Origin: HGM13006 sp964518645
Lineage (GTDB): Bacteria > Bacillota > Clostridia > Oscillospirales > Oscillospiraceae
Direction of reading: 5' to 3'
NCBI GenBank assembly: GCA_964518645.1
Contig: CAZFGL010000022.1
Location: 1-22,881, forward strand
DNA length: 22,881 nt
Shown here: positions 14,688 through 22,095 of the stretch, piece by piece
Position numbering within the stretch: position 1 is the first letter of the stretch
Layout: every line of letters begins with the position of its first letter
Made by a program: the position numbers and the translations under genes
Notes under the pieces: generated by a model
Seen by the model: the letters and a program-made list of their open reading frames with translations, nothing else
What the model was told of the DNA's origin: nothing
The model's database searches: none

Positions 14688-14696
14688 GTGGCATCC

Positions 14697-14735
14697 TCCT
14701 AAATGTACCGACGCAGGGAACAACTGCGCCGGTAC
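14697..14735 (-). promoter_or_regulatory. Structured leader before the HdeD-type gene
   Basis: A 12-bp stem (GTACCGGCGCAG with CTGCGTCGGTAC, one G-U pair in the minus-strand RNA) closes a seven-base loop and ends a few bases before the AGGAGG ribosome site. A second, smaller self-complementary element with CCTTCCCGAAGGG lies upstream (about 14745-14762). It does not match a riboswitch I can name. It could protect the mRNA or act as a translation-control element. Confidence 0.45.
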
Positions 14736-14976
14736 TGATTCGGTATCCCTTCGGGAAGGATTCATAATGATTAGGAGCGAAAAAGAAAAGAGAGGAGAAA
14801 ACCGAAGGTATTGGCGATACCGAAATTCTGACCATATATTAGCACGCATTCTCATGGCATGTGTGAATAAAATTTGAATTATTCAACAATTTCATTTGCG
14901 AATTTTTGAACAGGAAAGCGTTTTGCACATTTTATACCTGTATTTTTCACACATTCGCCAAAAATAATCCCCCAGA

Positions 14977-15005
14977 TTGAAATCAGTCGAAGGTTGCGTT
15001 ATAAT
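14977..15005 (+). promoter_or_regulatory. Promoter of the DegV gene
   Basis: TTGAAA (14977-14982) and consensus TATAAT (15000-15005) with the optimal 17-base spacing. The ribosome site GGGAGG lies eight bases before the ATG at 15055. Confidence 0.8.
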
Positions 15006-15054
15006 GTAGAAGATTTCATAATTATATCACTGTTTATTATGGGAGGCATCTTTT

Positions 15055-15903
15055 ATGCAAATCCGAATTTCTTCAGACAGCACCTGCGATCTTGATCCCA
15101 AATGGATCGAAGCGCACAATGTTGAAATTCTACCCCTTTACACCATCAAGGACGGAAAAACCTATCGGGACAAGGTGGACATCACCCCTGAGGATATTTT
15201 CGCCCATGTAGCCACCGGCGGAGATCTTTGCTCCACCGCCGCACTGAACGTGGACGATTATATTCAGTGCTTCCAGCGCCTCCTGAAGGAATGTGACGCT
15301 GTGATCCATGTGAATATCAGCGCCGATTTTTCGTCCTGCTATCAGAACGCCTGCATTGCCACACAGGAGGTTGGGAACGTATATGTGGTGGATTCCCGGA
15401 ATCTCTCCACCGGCCACGGCCATGTAGTATGCGAGGCAGTCAAACTGGCAGAGGCCGGCGAACTGGCACCCGACCAGATCGCAGAGCATCTTCGGGAATT
15501 CTCTTCCCGTGTTGAGGCCAGCTTCGTACTGGATCAGCTGGAGTATCTCCGCCGGGGCGGACGCTGCTCCACACTGGCGGCGCTGGGTGCAAATCTCCTG
15601 TCCCTGAAGCCCTGTATTGAGGTCAAGGACGGAAAAATGCAGGTCGGCAAAAAGTACCGGGGCAAATATAAAAATGTGATCGTTTCCTATGTTAAGGAAC
15701 GGCTTATGAACCGGGACGATATCTGCTATGACCGGATCTTTATCACCCACACCACCATGGCAGACGGAATCGTTGACGCAGTACGCAGTGCTGTGGAAGA
15801 ATGCGGCTCCTTCGCAGAGGTCGTCGAGACCACCGCAGGCTGCACCATCTCCTGTCACTGTGGCCCCAGCACTCTGGGTATCCTTTTTGTACGAAGCAAG
15901 TAA
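15055..15903 (+). CDS. DegV family (fatty-acid-binding, FakB-like) protein
   Basis: The 282-residue cytoplasmic protein starts MQIRISSDSTCDLDP, the DegV signature. It has the lipid-carboxylate-binding region GGDLCSTAALNVDDY, LEYLRRGGRCSTLAALGANLLSLKPCIEVKDGK in the middle, and ends CHCGPSTLGILFV, all characteristic of the family. DegV proteins bind a single fatty acid and in several Firmicutes (FakB) present it to the kinase FakA for phospholipid synthesis. No FakA gene is adjacent. It stands alone with its own promoter and terminator. Length is normal for the family (about 280). Confidence 0.94.
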   Translation: MQIRISSDSTCDLDPKWIEAHNVEILPLYTIKDGKTYRDKVDITPEDIFAHVATGGDLCSTAALNVDDYIQCFQRLLKECDAVIHVNISADFSSCYQNACIATQEVGNVYVVDSRNLSTGHGHVVCEAVKLAEAGELAPDQIAEHLREFSSRVEASFVLDQLEYLRRGGRCSTLAALGANLLSLKPCIEVKDGKMQVGKKYRGKYKNVIVSYVKERLMNRDDICYDRIFITHTTMADGIVDAVRSAVEECGSFAEVVETTAGCTISCHCGPSTLGILFVRSK

Positions 15904-15910
15904 ATACATC

Positions 15911-15953
15911 AGCCGGAATCTCTCTGATCACAGAGCGGATTCCGGCTGTTTTT
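15911..15953 (+). terminator. Rho-independent terminator of the DegV gene
   Basis: Stem AGCCGGAATC / GATTCCGGCT extended by an inner CTCTG / CAGAG stem closing loop ATCA, followed by GTTTTT. It starts seven bases after the stop codon. Confidence 0.92.
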
Positions 15954-16054
15954 CTGTTATGAAACCGGATATTCCGGTCAATATATTCTTCAAGACAGAG
16001 GCCACTTTCCATAATTTTCTTTGCCCTCGCTTTCATTCTTTTAGTTTTTTTCTG

Positions 16055-16089
16055 AAAAAGGCTGCCCCGGATATCCCCCGGGGCAGCCT
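16055..16089 (-). terminator. Rho-independent terminator of the TIR/SPFH operon
   Basis: Perfect 12-bp stem AGGCTGCCCCGG / CCGGGGCAGCCT with a seven-base loop, followed on the minus strand by TTTTTC. It lies just after the stop of the last gene of the operon and faces the DegV terminator across about 100 bases. Confidence 0.92.
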
Positions 16090-16094
16090 CAGTT

Positions 16095-16760
16095 TTATTT
16101 TGTTTTCCCGGCTTTGCACAGGGCATTTCGCTGTGCAAGAAGATCCAGCATCTGTTTGTTGCACCGGACACGGCTTGTATAATCGGGCAGCTTCTGATAC
16201 TCCACCAGCATGTTGTGCAGCTGGCGTTCCAGTGGCACTGTTGCATCCGTAGCCACAGGATCGGAATACCGCAGCGCCTCTGCAAGCTTATCCAGTTCCG
16301 GATATACCACCTTCAGTGCCTCTGCGTCCTGCCGGAGACGCTCCATAACAGCGGTGCTGGCAATCCGTTTTTCATCCACCATCTGGACAGCATCCCGGAC
16401 ATTATCCGCAGCGATCAGGCCCACAGCCGCAAGCCCCAGCACGACCACATAGAGCAGGAAGGGAAGCCACAGTGGAACCAGTCCCCCCAGAAGCATAAAC
16501 ACCAGAGACAGTGCCACCTGAACAATCAGGTAAAGCATGCCGATCCGGAACACAGGGAATCCATAGAATTTACTCTTTGCAGGGCTTCCTCCCCCAAAGG
16601 CTACATACACAAACCCAAGCTGCGCCACTACAGCAATAACGGCGAACACATAGGAGAGCCAGAACACCCCCGTTTTGGGGATCGGCACCACAAATACGAT
16701 CACAGAGAACAGGATCAACACAATCAGGGCCGCAGCCAGTACAGAACTTTTCTGTTTCAT
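16095..16760 (-). CDS. Four-helix membrane protein, third gene of the TIR/SPFH operon
   Basis: The 221-residue product has four hydrophobic segments (about 8-27, 33-56, 70-93 and 95-118) followed by a soluble, charged, probably helical tail of about 100 residues (DNVRDAVQMVDEKRIAST and onward) with no recognisable enzyme motif. I do not recognise the family. The ATG follows AAAGGAGG and is only two bases past the stop of the SPFH gene, so the two are co-translated. A membrane partner for the SPFH scaffold is a reasonable inference; B. subtilis YdjH next to YdjI offers a loose parallel in layout but not proven homology. Confidence 0.8.
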   Translation of the reverse strand: MKQKSSVLAAALIVLILFSVIVFVVPIPKTGVFWLSYVFAVIAVVAQLGFVYVAFGGGSPAKSKFYGFPVFRIGMLYLIVQVALSLVFMLLGGLVPLWLPFLLYVVVLGLAAVGLIAADNVRDAVQMVDEKRIASTAVMERLRQDAEALKVVYPELDKLAEALRYSDPVATDATVPLERQLHNMLVEYQKLPDYTSRVRCNKQMLDLLAQRNALCKAGKTK

Positions 16761-16762
16761 GC

Positions 16763-18541
16763 TTATGCCTCCTTTGCCTTACCGCATTCCGGGCAGAATT
16801 TCCCGGTAATGCCAGTCTTGCCGCAGGTGCAGTTCCATCCGGCGTCCAGTTTCGGTGCACCGCACTCCATGCAGAATTTTCCGATGTTCTCCACACCACA
16901 GCTGCACTTCCATGTCTTATTCTCCCGGGGCTTTGGTGCACCGCATTCCATGCAGAATTTACCGGTGTTCTCCACCCCACAACTGCACTTCCACGTCTTA
17001 TTCTCCTGAGGCTTGGGTGCGCCACATTCCATGCAGAACTTACCGGTGTTCTCTACACCGCAGCTGCATTTCCAGCTCCCCTGCACCGTCGGCTGTATAC
17101 CGGGAAGGGTCATTCCGCCTACAGCCTCCCGGGTGGTGTCCGCAATGGTACCCATAGCACCGAGGGCAACACCGAGGCCGGCGATCTCTCCCAGGCCACC
17201 GCCCAGGCTTCCCATATTTTCAGAAGCACTCAGTCCAACCATACGACCTGTCTCCTGCTGATATGTATATCCCTTGACCCGCATTTCTTCCGCTTCCACA
17301 AGGATCTGCTGACGCTTCGCCTCAGCATCCGCCTGCGCTGCAAGGATCTTCATCTCCGCCTCGGTCTGCGCCTCAAGCCGTCTGCGGTTCCGCTCCGCCT
17401 CCAGTACCTCTGTTTCGATCTGTGCCTGTCGTACCTTCAGCGCCCGATCCGCATACTGCTGCCGGAACAGGTCGAAATTGGGATCCTCACCGGGTTCCGG
17501 GGTTATGAGACGGGTCACATAGAATTCCGGCATTTCCAAACCGTACTCCGCCAGAGAGCGATTGATGGACAGCCGCAGACCCTCAGAAAGAGGCTTATAC
17601 AGACGATCCGCCTCCAGAAGATCAATCTTCTCCTGCCGGATGATCTGGGGCAGCAGGGTCTTAACCTCAGAAATAATCAGGGCTCTGAAATATCCCGCCG
17701 CTTCCTGATCGGACATCAGATGTGCGGTGGTCAGTTCTTTGGCGGTTCCCACCAGCTTCAACAGCAGCCGTCTGGAATCCAGCACCCGCAGACTGAATTC
17801 GCCTCCTGCACCCACCTGAACATAGAATCCGTAATCAGGCACCTTCACGCTGATCCGTTCCGGTGTCCCCCACTTGATTCCCATATGGGTGACCATGTTT
17901 ACGAAGTATACCTCCGCATGGAACGCCTGCTGGGGATGAGTTGGCAGCTGATACAGCTTGTTCATTATGGGAATGGACTGGGTCTCCAGCGTATGGCGAC
18001 CGGGGCCGAGGGTATCCAGCGCCCGTCCATCCCGGAAGAAAATAGCCTCCTGCGTCTCATGCACCGTCACCTGAGAGCCCATATTAAAATCTTCAATGGG
18101 GTGCTTCCAGATAAATGTCTGATTGTCCCCCTCATATTTAATATGAGATACTACACCGTCACGGACTGCCCGCTCCTTGGTGAGCTGCGCCTGCACATCA
18201 TTGTCAAAATCGCAGACAGGACAGGTAAATCTCGCAGCACTCTTATCCGCACGGAGCCGAACCCCACACTGGGCGCAGGAAAATTCCTCCACACGTCCAA
18301 GCTCCTGGGTGGTGTTGATCAGGTTTTTACACACAGGGCATTTTGCCTTGTCCCTCTTTTTCGCATCAAACACCACTGTGTTTCCGCAGCAGGCGCACTC
18401 CCGGCTCATCATCCGGTCTGTTTTGATATTGATCTCCCGACCGCAGCTGCACTTGTTGCGGCGTCTGGAAAAAATAGAATTGGAAACCTGAATGTATTTG
18501 CCGCAGTTTTCATTGGGGCATTCAATTACAAACTTGGCCAT
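16763..18541 (-). CDS. SPFH-domain protein with N- and C-terminal zinc ribbons (YdjI/COG4260 type)
   Basis: The 592-residue protein starts with three zinc ribbons (Cys 8/13/31/33; 49/52/68/71; 89/92/107/110). It continues with an SPFH (stomatin/prohibitin) domain at about 130-385 (FIWKHPIEDFNMGSQVTVHETQEAI; ISVKVPDYGFYVQVG), an Ala/Glu/Arg-rich coiled coil at about 385-430 and a Gly-rich stretch. It ends with four more ribbons of the form WKCSCGVENTGKFCMECG from residue 490. No membrane helix is evident, so membrane contact would be through the SPFH domain. COG4260/YdjI proteins in Bacillus are linked to the PspA envelope-stress network; the role here is inferred. The ribosome site GGAGGAGG precedes the ATG, 17 bases after the TIR/LRR gene. 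Confidence 0.9.
   Translation of the reverse strand: MAKFVIECPNENCGKYIQVSNSIFSRRRNKCSCGREINIKTDRMMSRECACCGNTVVFDAKKRDKAKCPVCKNLINTTQELGRVEEFSCAQCGVRLRADKSAARFTCPVCDFDNDVQAQLTKERAVRDGVVSHIKYEGDNQTFIWKHPIEDFNMGSQVTVHETQEAIFFRDGRALDTLGPGRHTLETQSIPIMNKLYQLPTHPQQAFHAEVYFVNMVTHMGIKWGTPERISVKVPDYGFYVQVGAGGEFSLRVLDSRRLLLKLVGTAKELTTAHLMSDQEAAGYFRALIISEVKTLLPQIIRQEKIDLLEADRLYKPLSEGLRLSINRSLAEYGLEMPEFYVTRLITPEPGEDPNFDLFRQQYADRALKVRQAQIETEVLEAERNRRRLEAQTEAEMKILAAQADAEAKRQQILVEAEEMRVKGYTYQQETGRMVGLSASENMGSLGGGLGEIAGLGVALGAMGTIADTTREAVGGMTLPGIQPTVQGSWKCSCGVENTGKFCMECGAPKPQENKTWKCSCGVENTGKFCMECGAPKPRENKTWKCSCGVENIGKFCMECGAPKLDAGWNCTCGKTGITGKFCPECGKAKEA
16766..17074 (-). repeat. Tandem zinc-ribbon-coding repeats, 81-bp period
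   Basis: The end of the SPFH gene is built from repeated ribbon units: two 27-codon copies (17074-16994 and 16993-16913), one 25-codon copy and one diverged 24-codon copy. The first three share near-identical WKCSCGVEN and GKFCMECGAPK segments at DNA and protein level, pointing to recent duplication and possible copy-number variation between strains. Confidence 0.85.
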
Positions 18542-18558
18542 AACAGTACCTCCTCCAA

Positions 18559-21072
18559 TCAGCCGTAGTAATCTGTATTCAGACTTGCGTTCATAATGGC
18601 CTGATTATTCCCCTTGGAAACATTGTTCCAGGCATCACCGGAACCGCTGAAATAAACAGAACCGAAATTACCGGAACCCTCCACCGCATTATCGCGAATG
18701 ATGCTCAGGGTATCCTGGAACCAGAGCCACCACAAGTTCTCACACTCGGCAAAGGTGTAAGACTCAATCACGGTCACCCCCGCAGGAACACGAATGCCCT
18801 GAATATTATCACATCCGTAGAACGCAGCCTCCCCAATGGTAGTCAGGGTACTGGGCAGATTCACATCGTATATGCCACTGCCTGCAAAGCAGTTTCTTCC
18901 GATGGTCACCAGTCCCTCCGGCAGATTCACCCAGGTCATATTTCGGCAGGTGTTAAAACAGCTTTCCTCAAGGGTGGTAAGGCCGGTGGCAAAATACGCA
19001 CCGTTAAGTCCGTCACATTCATAGAAGCAGTCCACGCCCACGGTCAGTTCCGTGGTCTCTCCCACATAAACCTCATAGATATTGTCACAGTTTATAAAGG
19101 CACCATAACCAATACTGGTCAGTCCTGCGGGAAGCTCCACCGTGCCAGAAATGCCGGAAGCGGCGAACGCACTGGCACCTATGGTCTGAAGCCCATCTCC
19201 GAAGGTCACAGAGGTCAACGCTTCACAGTCTCTGAAGGCTTCTTCCCCAACATTTGTAACGCCGTTAAGCACCACGGTTGTAAGAGCGTCGCAATTACAG
19301 AAGGCCCCGTTGCCTACATCCGTTACAGATCCGGGAATGGTCACAGCCGTCAAATACGGATTATCCGCAAAAACCCGCTCACCGATGCTCTGCACGCCAT
19401 CCATAATGGTAAGATTGGAAATGGAGGTGTTATAGAAGGCCACCTCTCCGATGCTCACTACAGTACTGGGGATCGTCAAATTGGTAAGACTGGAGCAGTT
19501 GTAGAAAGCACCGACGCCAATCTCCTCAAGCCCCTCATTCAGGGTCAGATTATTCATATAATTGCATCCGGAAAATGCATCGAGCCCAATACTTTTGCAG
19601 GAATCCGGCAGCACCACATTGGTAAGGCTGTTGCAGTCCTTAAAGGCTTTCTCACCGATTCGTTCCACCTGTTCCATGCCCACTGCCGAAAGATTCACAC
19701 AGCCAAAGAAGGCCGAATCCCCGATCCATATAATATTTGCAGGCAGATTTATGGAAGTAAGCCCTTCCAGTCCATAGAAACAGCCTTCCGAAATTCCGGT
19801 AATCAGTTCTCCGTCCATGATCGTGGGGAACTTGAACTCCACGCTGGCATCATAGATACCATAATCCAGCGTAAGTCCGCCATTGTCGTCCACACCCCAC
19901 CAGGGATATTCCTCAGAGGTCAGAACAACCGGCTCCATGCCCAGCCACAGTTCACAGGTTTCAAGGCCACGTTCCTCGGCGTTTTTATAATCCGCCCGGG
20001 CCGCAACGAAGTACAGCTCCGTTGCCTTTCCGTAGTCTCCCGCCTCATCATAGATAACCGCCTGTTCATAGGCATCTCTTGCCTCCAGATAGGTCTTGCC
20101 ACCCATTTTATATGCAATAAACCCGAGAATGAGCATCAAAAGCACAAACCGGCGGAACCGTCTGTGGCGTCTCTTCCTCTTGGCCTTTTTTATAAGCTTC
20201 CGGGTCTCACGGTCCCGACGCTCCTCGTTTAGTTTTGCTTCCTTCTTTTCCTGCTCTTCCTTTGCCTGACGGAGAGCCTTAGCCTTGGCTTCCTCCGCCT
20301 CCAGCCGTTTTTTCTCATTGTGGCACGCTTCAGCATATCTGGCCGCTTCCCGATAATCCCCCATCTCGGCAAAGGATTTTTCCAACTTATCCGCCTCTTC
20401 GGTGGTAGTGAGGTTTTTCACCTGTTTCACATAACCATCGTAGCGCTCCGCCCGGGTTGCTTCCTCAAACCGGGTAGTGATCACCTGATTGATGGCCATG
20501 AGCTGGTTTTTACGCTCGGTAGAAGCATATCTGACCGCACGGCTGTAATGGCTGTTGCTGTTGAGAGGCACTTCCAGCTGCTCAAGCAGTTCAACCTTCT
20601 GGCACTTGAGTGACAGAAGCATTTTGCCCAAATGCGCCTCGCCGTTCTCCGGATCCAGATTCAGAGCCTCCTCCAGCATTTCATCAGCCTTGTCCCAATC
20701 CTTGTCCTCCAGGCATTGAAGGGCACGCTTTGCATAATTATCCGCAGATTTTCGCTGGGAAACACTACCGTGCTCCTCCCGCTTGCTGCAATGGGCAAAC
20801 ACGGTCTGCTGAATATTCTTAAAGAAGGTGCTTTCCCGGAAGTTAATGGCCTCAAGAGCCGCCAATTCGGGGGGAATATCGTCCGTGGTCATTTTGTCTC
20901 CATCGAAACAGGTGATAATGCTCTTGCTCATATCCTTGCTGCGTACCGCAAGGAACCGGGTCCATTCATTTTTCACCCAGGGAGATTCAATATTGGCCCG
21001 GGATGTACCAATCACCAGCATCAGCTTTGCGGTATTCAGGGCAGCATAGATTACAGAAGTTAATGGCCTCAA
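18559..21072 (-). CDS. C-terminal fragment: partial TIR, TPR, membrane segment, leucine-rich repeats
   Basis: This 837-codon frame overlaps the N-terminal fragment through the duplicated DNA. Its first 78 residues repeat the last half of the TIR domain. Then follow a TPR motif (about 110-150), a Lys/Glu-rich helix (about 255-308), a hydrophobic segment FVLLMLILGFIAYKMGG (about 309-325), a further TPR-like segment and sixteen leucine-rich repeats (about 425-780) with the pattern L..I.LP.....IG..AF..C. The only starts are weak (TTG at 21072, no ribosome site), so independent translation is doubtful. No signal peptide precedes the repeats; export would rest on the internal membrane segment. A complete BspA-type repeat array suggests recent loss of frame. 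Confidence 0.75.
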   Translation of the reverse strand: MRPLTSVIYAALNTAKLMLVIGTSRANIESPWVKNEWTRFLAVRSKDMSKSIITCFDGDKMTTDDIPPELAALEAINFRESTFFKNIQQTVFAHCSKREEHGSVSQRKSADNYAKRALQCLEDKDWDKADEMLEEALNLDPENGEAHLGKMLLSLKCQKVELLEQLEVPLNSNSHYSRAVRYASTERKNQLMAINQVITTRFEEATRAERYDGYVKQVKNLTTTEEADKLEKSFAEMGDYREAARYAEACHNEKKRLEAEEAKAKALRQAKEEQEKKEAKLNEERRDRETRKLIKKAKRKRRHRRFRRFVLLMLILGFIAYKMGGKTYLEARDAYEQAVIYDEAGDYGKATELYFVAARADYKNAEERGLETCELWLGMEPVVLTSEEYPWWGVDDNGGLTLDYGIYDASVEFKFPTIMDGELITGISEGCFYGLEGLTSINLPANIIWIGDSAFFGCVNLSAVGMEQVERIGEKAFKDCNSLTNVVLPDSCKSIGLDAFSGCNYMNNLTLNEGLEEIGVGAFYNCSSLTNLTIPSTVVSIGEVAFYNTSISNLTIMDGVQSIGERVFADNPYLTAVTIPGSVTDVGNGAFCNCDALTTVVLNGVTNVGEEAFRDCEALTSVTFGDGLQTIGASAFAASGISGTVELPAGLTSIGYGAFINCDNIYEVYVGETTELTVGVDCFYECDGLNGAYFATGLTTLEESCFNTCRNMTWVNLPEGLVTIGRNCFAGSGIYDVNLPSTLTTIGEAAFYGCDNIQGIRVPAGVTVIESYTFAECENLWWLWFQDTLSIIRDNAVEGSGNFGSVYFSGSGDAWNNVSKGNNQAIMNASLNTDYYG

Positions 21073-21273
21073 GAGCCGCCAATTCGGGGGGAATATCGTC
21101 CGTGGTCATTTTGTCTCCATCGAAACAGGTGATAATGCTCTTGCTCATATCCTTGCTGCGTACCGCAAGGAACCGGGTCCATTCATTTTTCACCCAGGGA
21201 GATTCAATATTGGCCCGGGATGTACCAATCACCAGCATCAGCTTTGCGGTATTCAGGGCAGCATAGATTACAG
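20839..21273. repeat. Perfect 217-bp tandem direct duplication
   Basis: The unit at 20839-21055 is repeated without a mismatch that I can see at 21056-21272, with one extra shared base (G) at the junctions. The duplicated DNA encodes the second half of the TIR domain. Since 217 leaves a remainder of 1 when divided by 3, the second copy shifts the frame. Only single-base homology is seen at the ends. Confidence 0.95.
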
Positions 21274-21910
21274 GCTCCCACTCCTGTCCCAGATGCTCTT
21301 CCTTCAGGGTAACCCGGGAGAAGAATACCCGATAACCCTTATTGGTGAGATCCATATACACATCATGGGCAAAATGGGAATCCTCCGTCCGCTGATCCCT
21401 GGTACCATCCACAGTGTCCTTGTAGCAGATAAACACGTCATAGGCCTCTGCCTTTGCAGCCAGCGCCATCATTCCAAGACGAATCTTTTCAATATGTGCC
21501 CCCTGCTGCTGATAATAGGGCTTATCCTGGGGAGAAGCCCACTGAAGTGCAGCCTTATAATCCGGATCATCGTACACCGGCACCTGACTGAGCCGGTCAC
21601 AGGTCGGAATATACTCCCCTGAGCGATAGTCCTTTTCATAGTTGATGCCATAACGGGACAGCATCATGTCCCAATGCGCCTGTGCATCCCTGGGGTTGTC
21701 TCGCACAATACATGCAAATTCCTGCAATGCGTCATCAAATTTTCTGGCACGGCGGAAATCAATTCCCCGGTTATGTCTGTCAGTACGCTGTTCATCGGTA
21801 ATTGACGGAATAATGCTGACACAGAAGCAGCTGTCGCATCTTCCGCGTCCCTCCACCCCCGGTTCCGGAATCAGATTGCCACCACAGTTTTTACACTTAA
21901 ACGAAGACAC
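20987..21910 (-). CDS. N-terminal fragment: zinc ribbon plus TIR domain
   Basis: This 307-residue frame begins at a GTG with GAGGAG ten bases upstream. It has a zinc ribbon (KCKNCGG and RCDSC), a helical stretch with YGINYEKDYRSGEYIPTCDR, and a complete TIR domain from YDVFICYKD (157) to about 285. The helix-C Glu, equivalent to the catalytic Glu of NAD-cleaving TIR enzymes, is present as E243 in SPWVKNEW. The same zinc ribbon-TIR arrangement is common in Clostridia. After residue 285 the frame runs into the second repeat copy out of phase, adding 22 unrelated residues before a stop. A free TIR protein with an intact domain could still be made. Confidence 0.8.
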   Translation of the reverse strand: MSSFKCKNCGGNLIPEPGVEGRGRCDSCFCVSIIPSITDEQRTDRHNRGIDFRRARKFDDALQEFACIVRDNPRDAQAHWDMMLSRYGINYEKDYRSGEYIPTCDRLSQVPVYDDPDYKAALQWASPQDKPYYQQQGAHIEKIRLGMMALAAKAEAYDVFICYKDTVDGTRDQRTEDSHFAHDVYMDLTNKGYRVFFSRVTLKEEHLGQEWEPVIYAALNTAKLMLVIGTSRANIESPWVKNEWTRFLAVRSKDMSKSIITCFDGDKMTTDDIPPELAALEAINFCNLCCPEYRKADAGDWYIPGQY

Positions 21911-21966
21911 CGGTAGTCATCTCCTCTTCTTTTTTACTGCCCTTTTCTTTTCGAATAATTATGTAT

Positions 21967-21995
21967 ATTGTATCCAACATCTTCCCTTTTTTCAA
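21967..21995 (-). promoter_or_regulatory. Promoter of the TIR/SPFH operon
   Basis: On the minus strand TTGAAA (21995-21990) and TACAAT (21972-21967) are separated by 17 bases. It lies about 57 bases upstream of the GTG start, and no other promoter is seen before the SPFH gene. Confidence 0.75.
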
Positions 21996-22068
21996 TCCTT
22001 TTATCAATTATTTTGTGCAAACCGCCTTGAATTCCACTATCTGTTGTGATGCCCCGGATTTTCTCATT

Positions 22069-22091
22069 GACTTTTCTCTCGGACTGGTATA
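22069..22091 (+). promoter_or_regulatory. Candidate promoter of the TRIC-type gene
   Basis: A TTGACT box near the start of this interval and a TATAAA box preceded by TGG (extended -10) near its end are about 15 bases apart, slightly short. If used, transcription begins near 22100, which would exclude the most upstream GTG as the start of the gene. Confidence 0.45.
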
Positions 22092-22095
22092 AACT

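Larger units (their letters stand above)
14688..15054. other. Divergent intergenic region, HdeD-type gene / DegV gene
   Basis: A 367-base gap with no gene. It holds the HdeD-type leader, a weak candidate promoter for that gene (extended -10 TGC-TAATAT on the minus strand near 14836-14844) and the clear DegV promoter. The centre is AT-rich. Confidence 0.6.
18559..21910 (-). pseudogene. TIR-transmembrane-leucine-rich-repeat receptor-like gene, frame broken by tandem duplication
   Basis: Removing one copy of a 217-bp tandem duplication (20839-21272) joins the two open frames into one gene of about 1044 codons. The order is: zinc ribbon (Cys 6, 9, 25, 28), helical TPR-like region (about 45-150), TIR domain (157-285), TPR and charged helix (about 315-515), one hydrophobic segment (about 516-532) preceded by a strongly basic stretch, a TPR-like segment and sixteen BspA-type leucine-rich repeats to the C terminus. 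The basic side faces the TIR end, so the TIR should be cytoplasmic and the repeats outside. It is first in the operon with the SPFH and four-helix genes. As written, only separate fragments can be made. Confidence 0.85.

Noticed and set aside
16766..17074. Periodic repeats that could suggest a CRISPR array
   Set aside because: The 81-bp units are in-frame zinc-ribbon codons inside the SPFH gene, without spacers.
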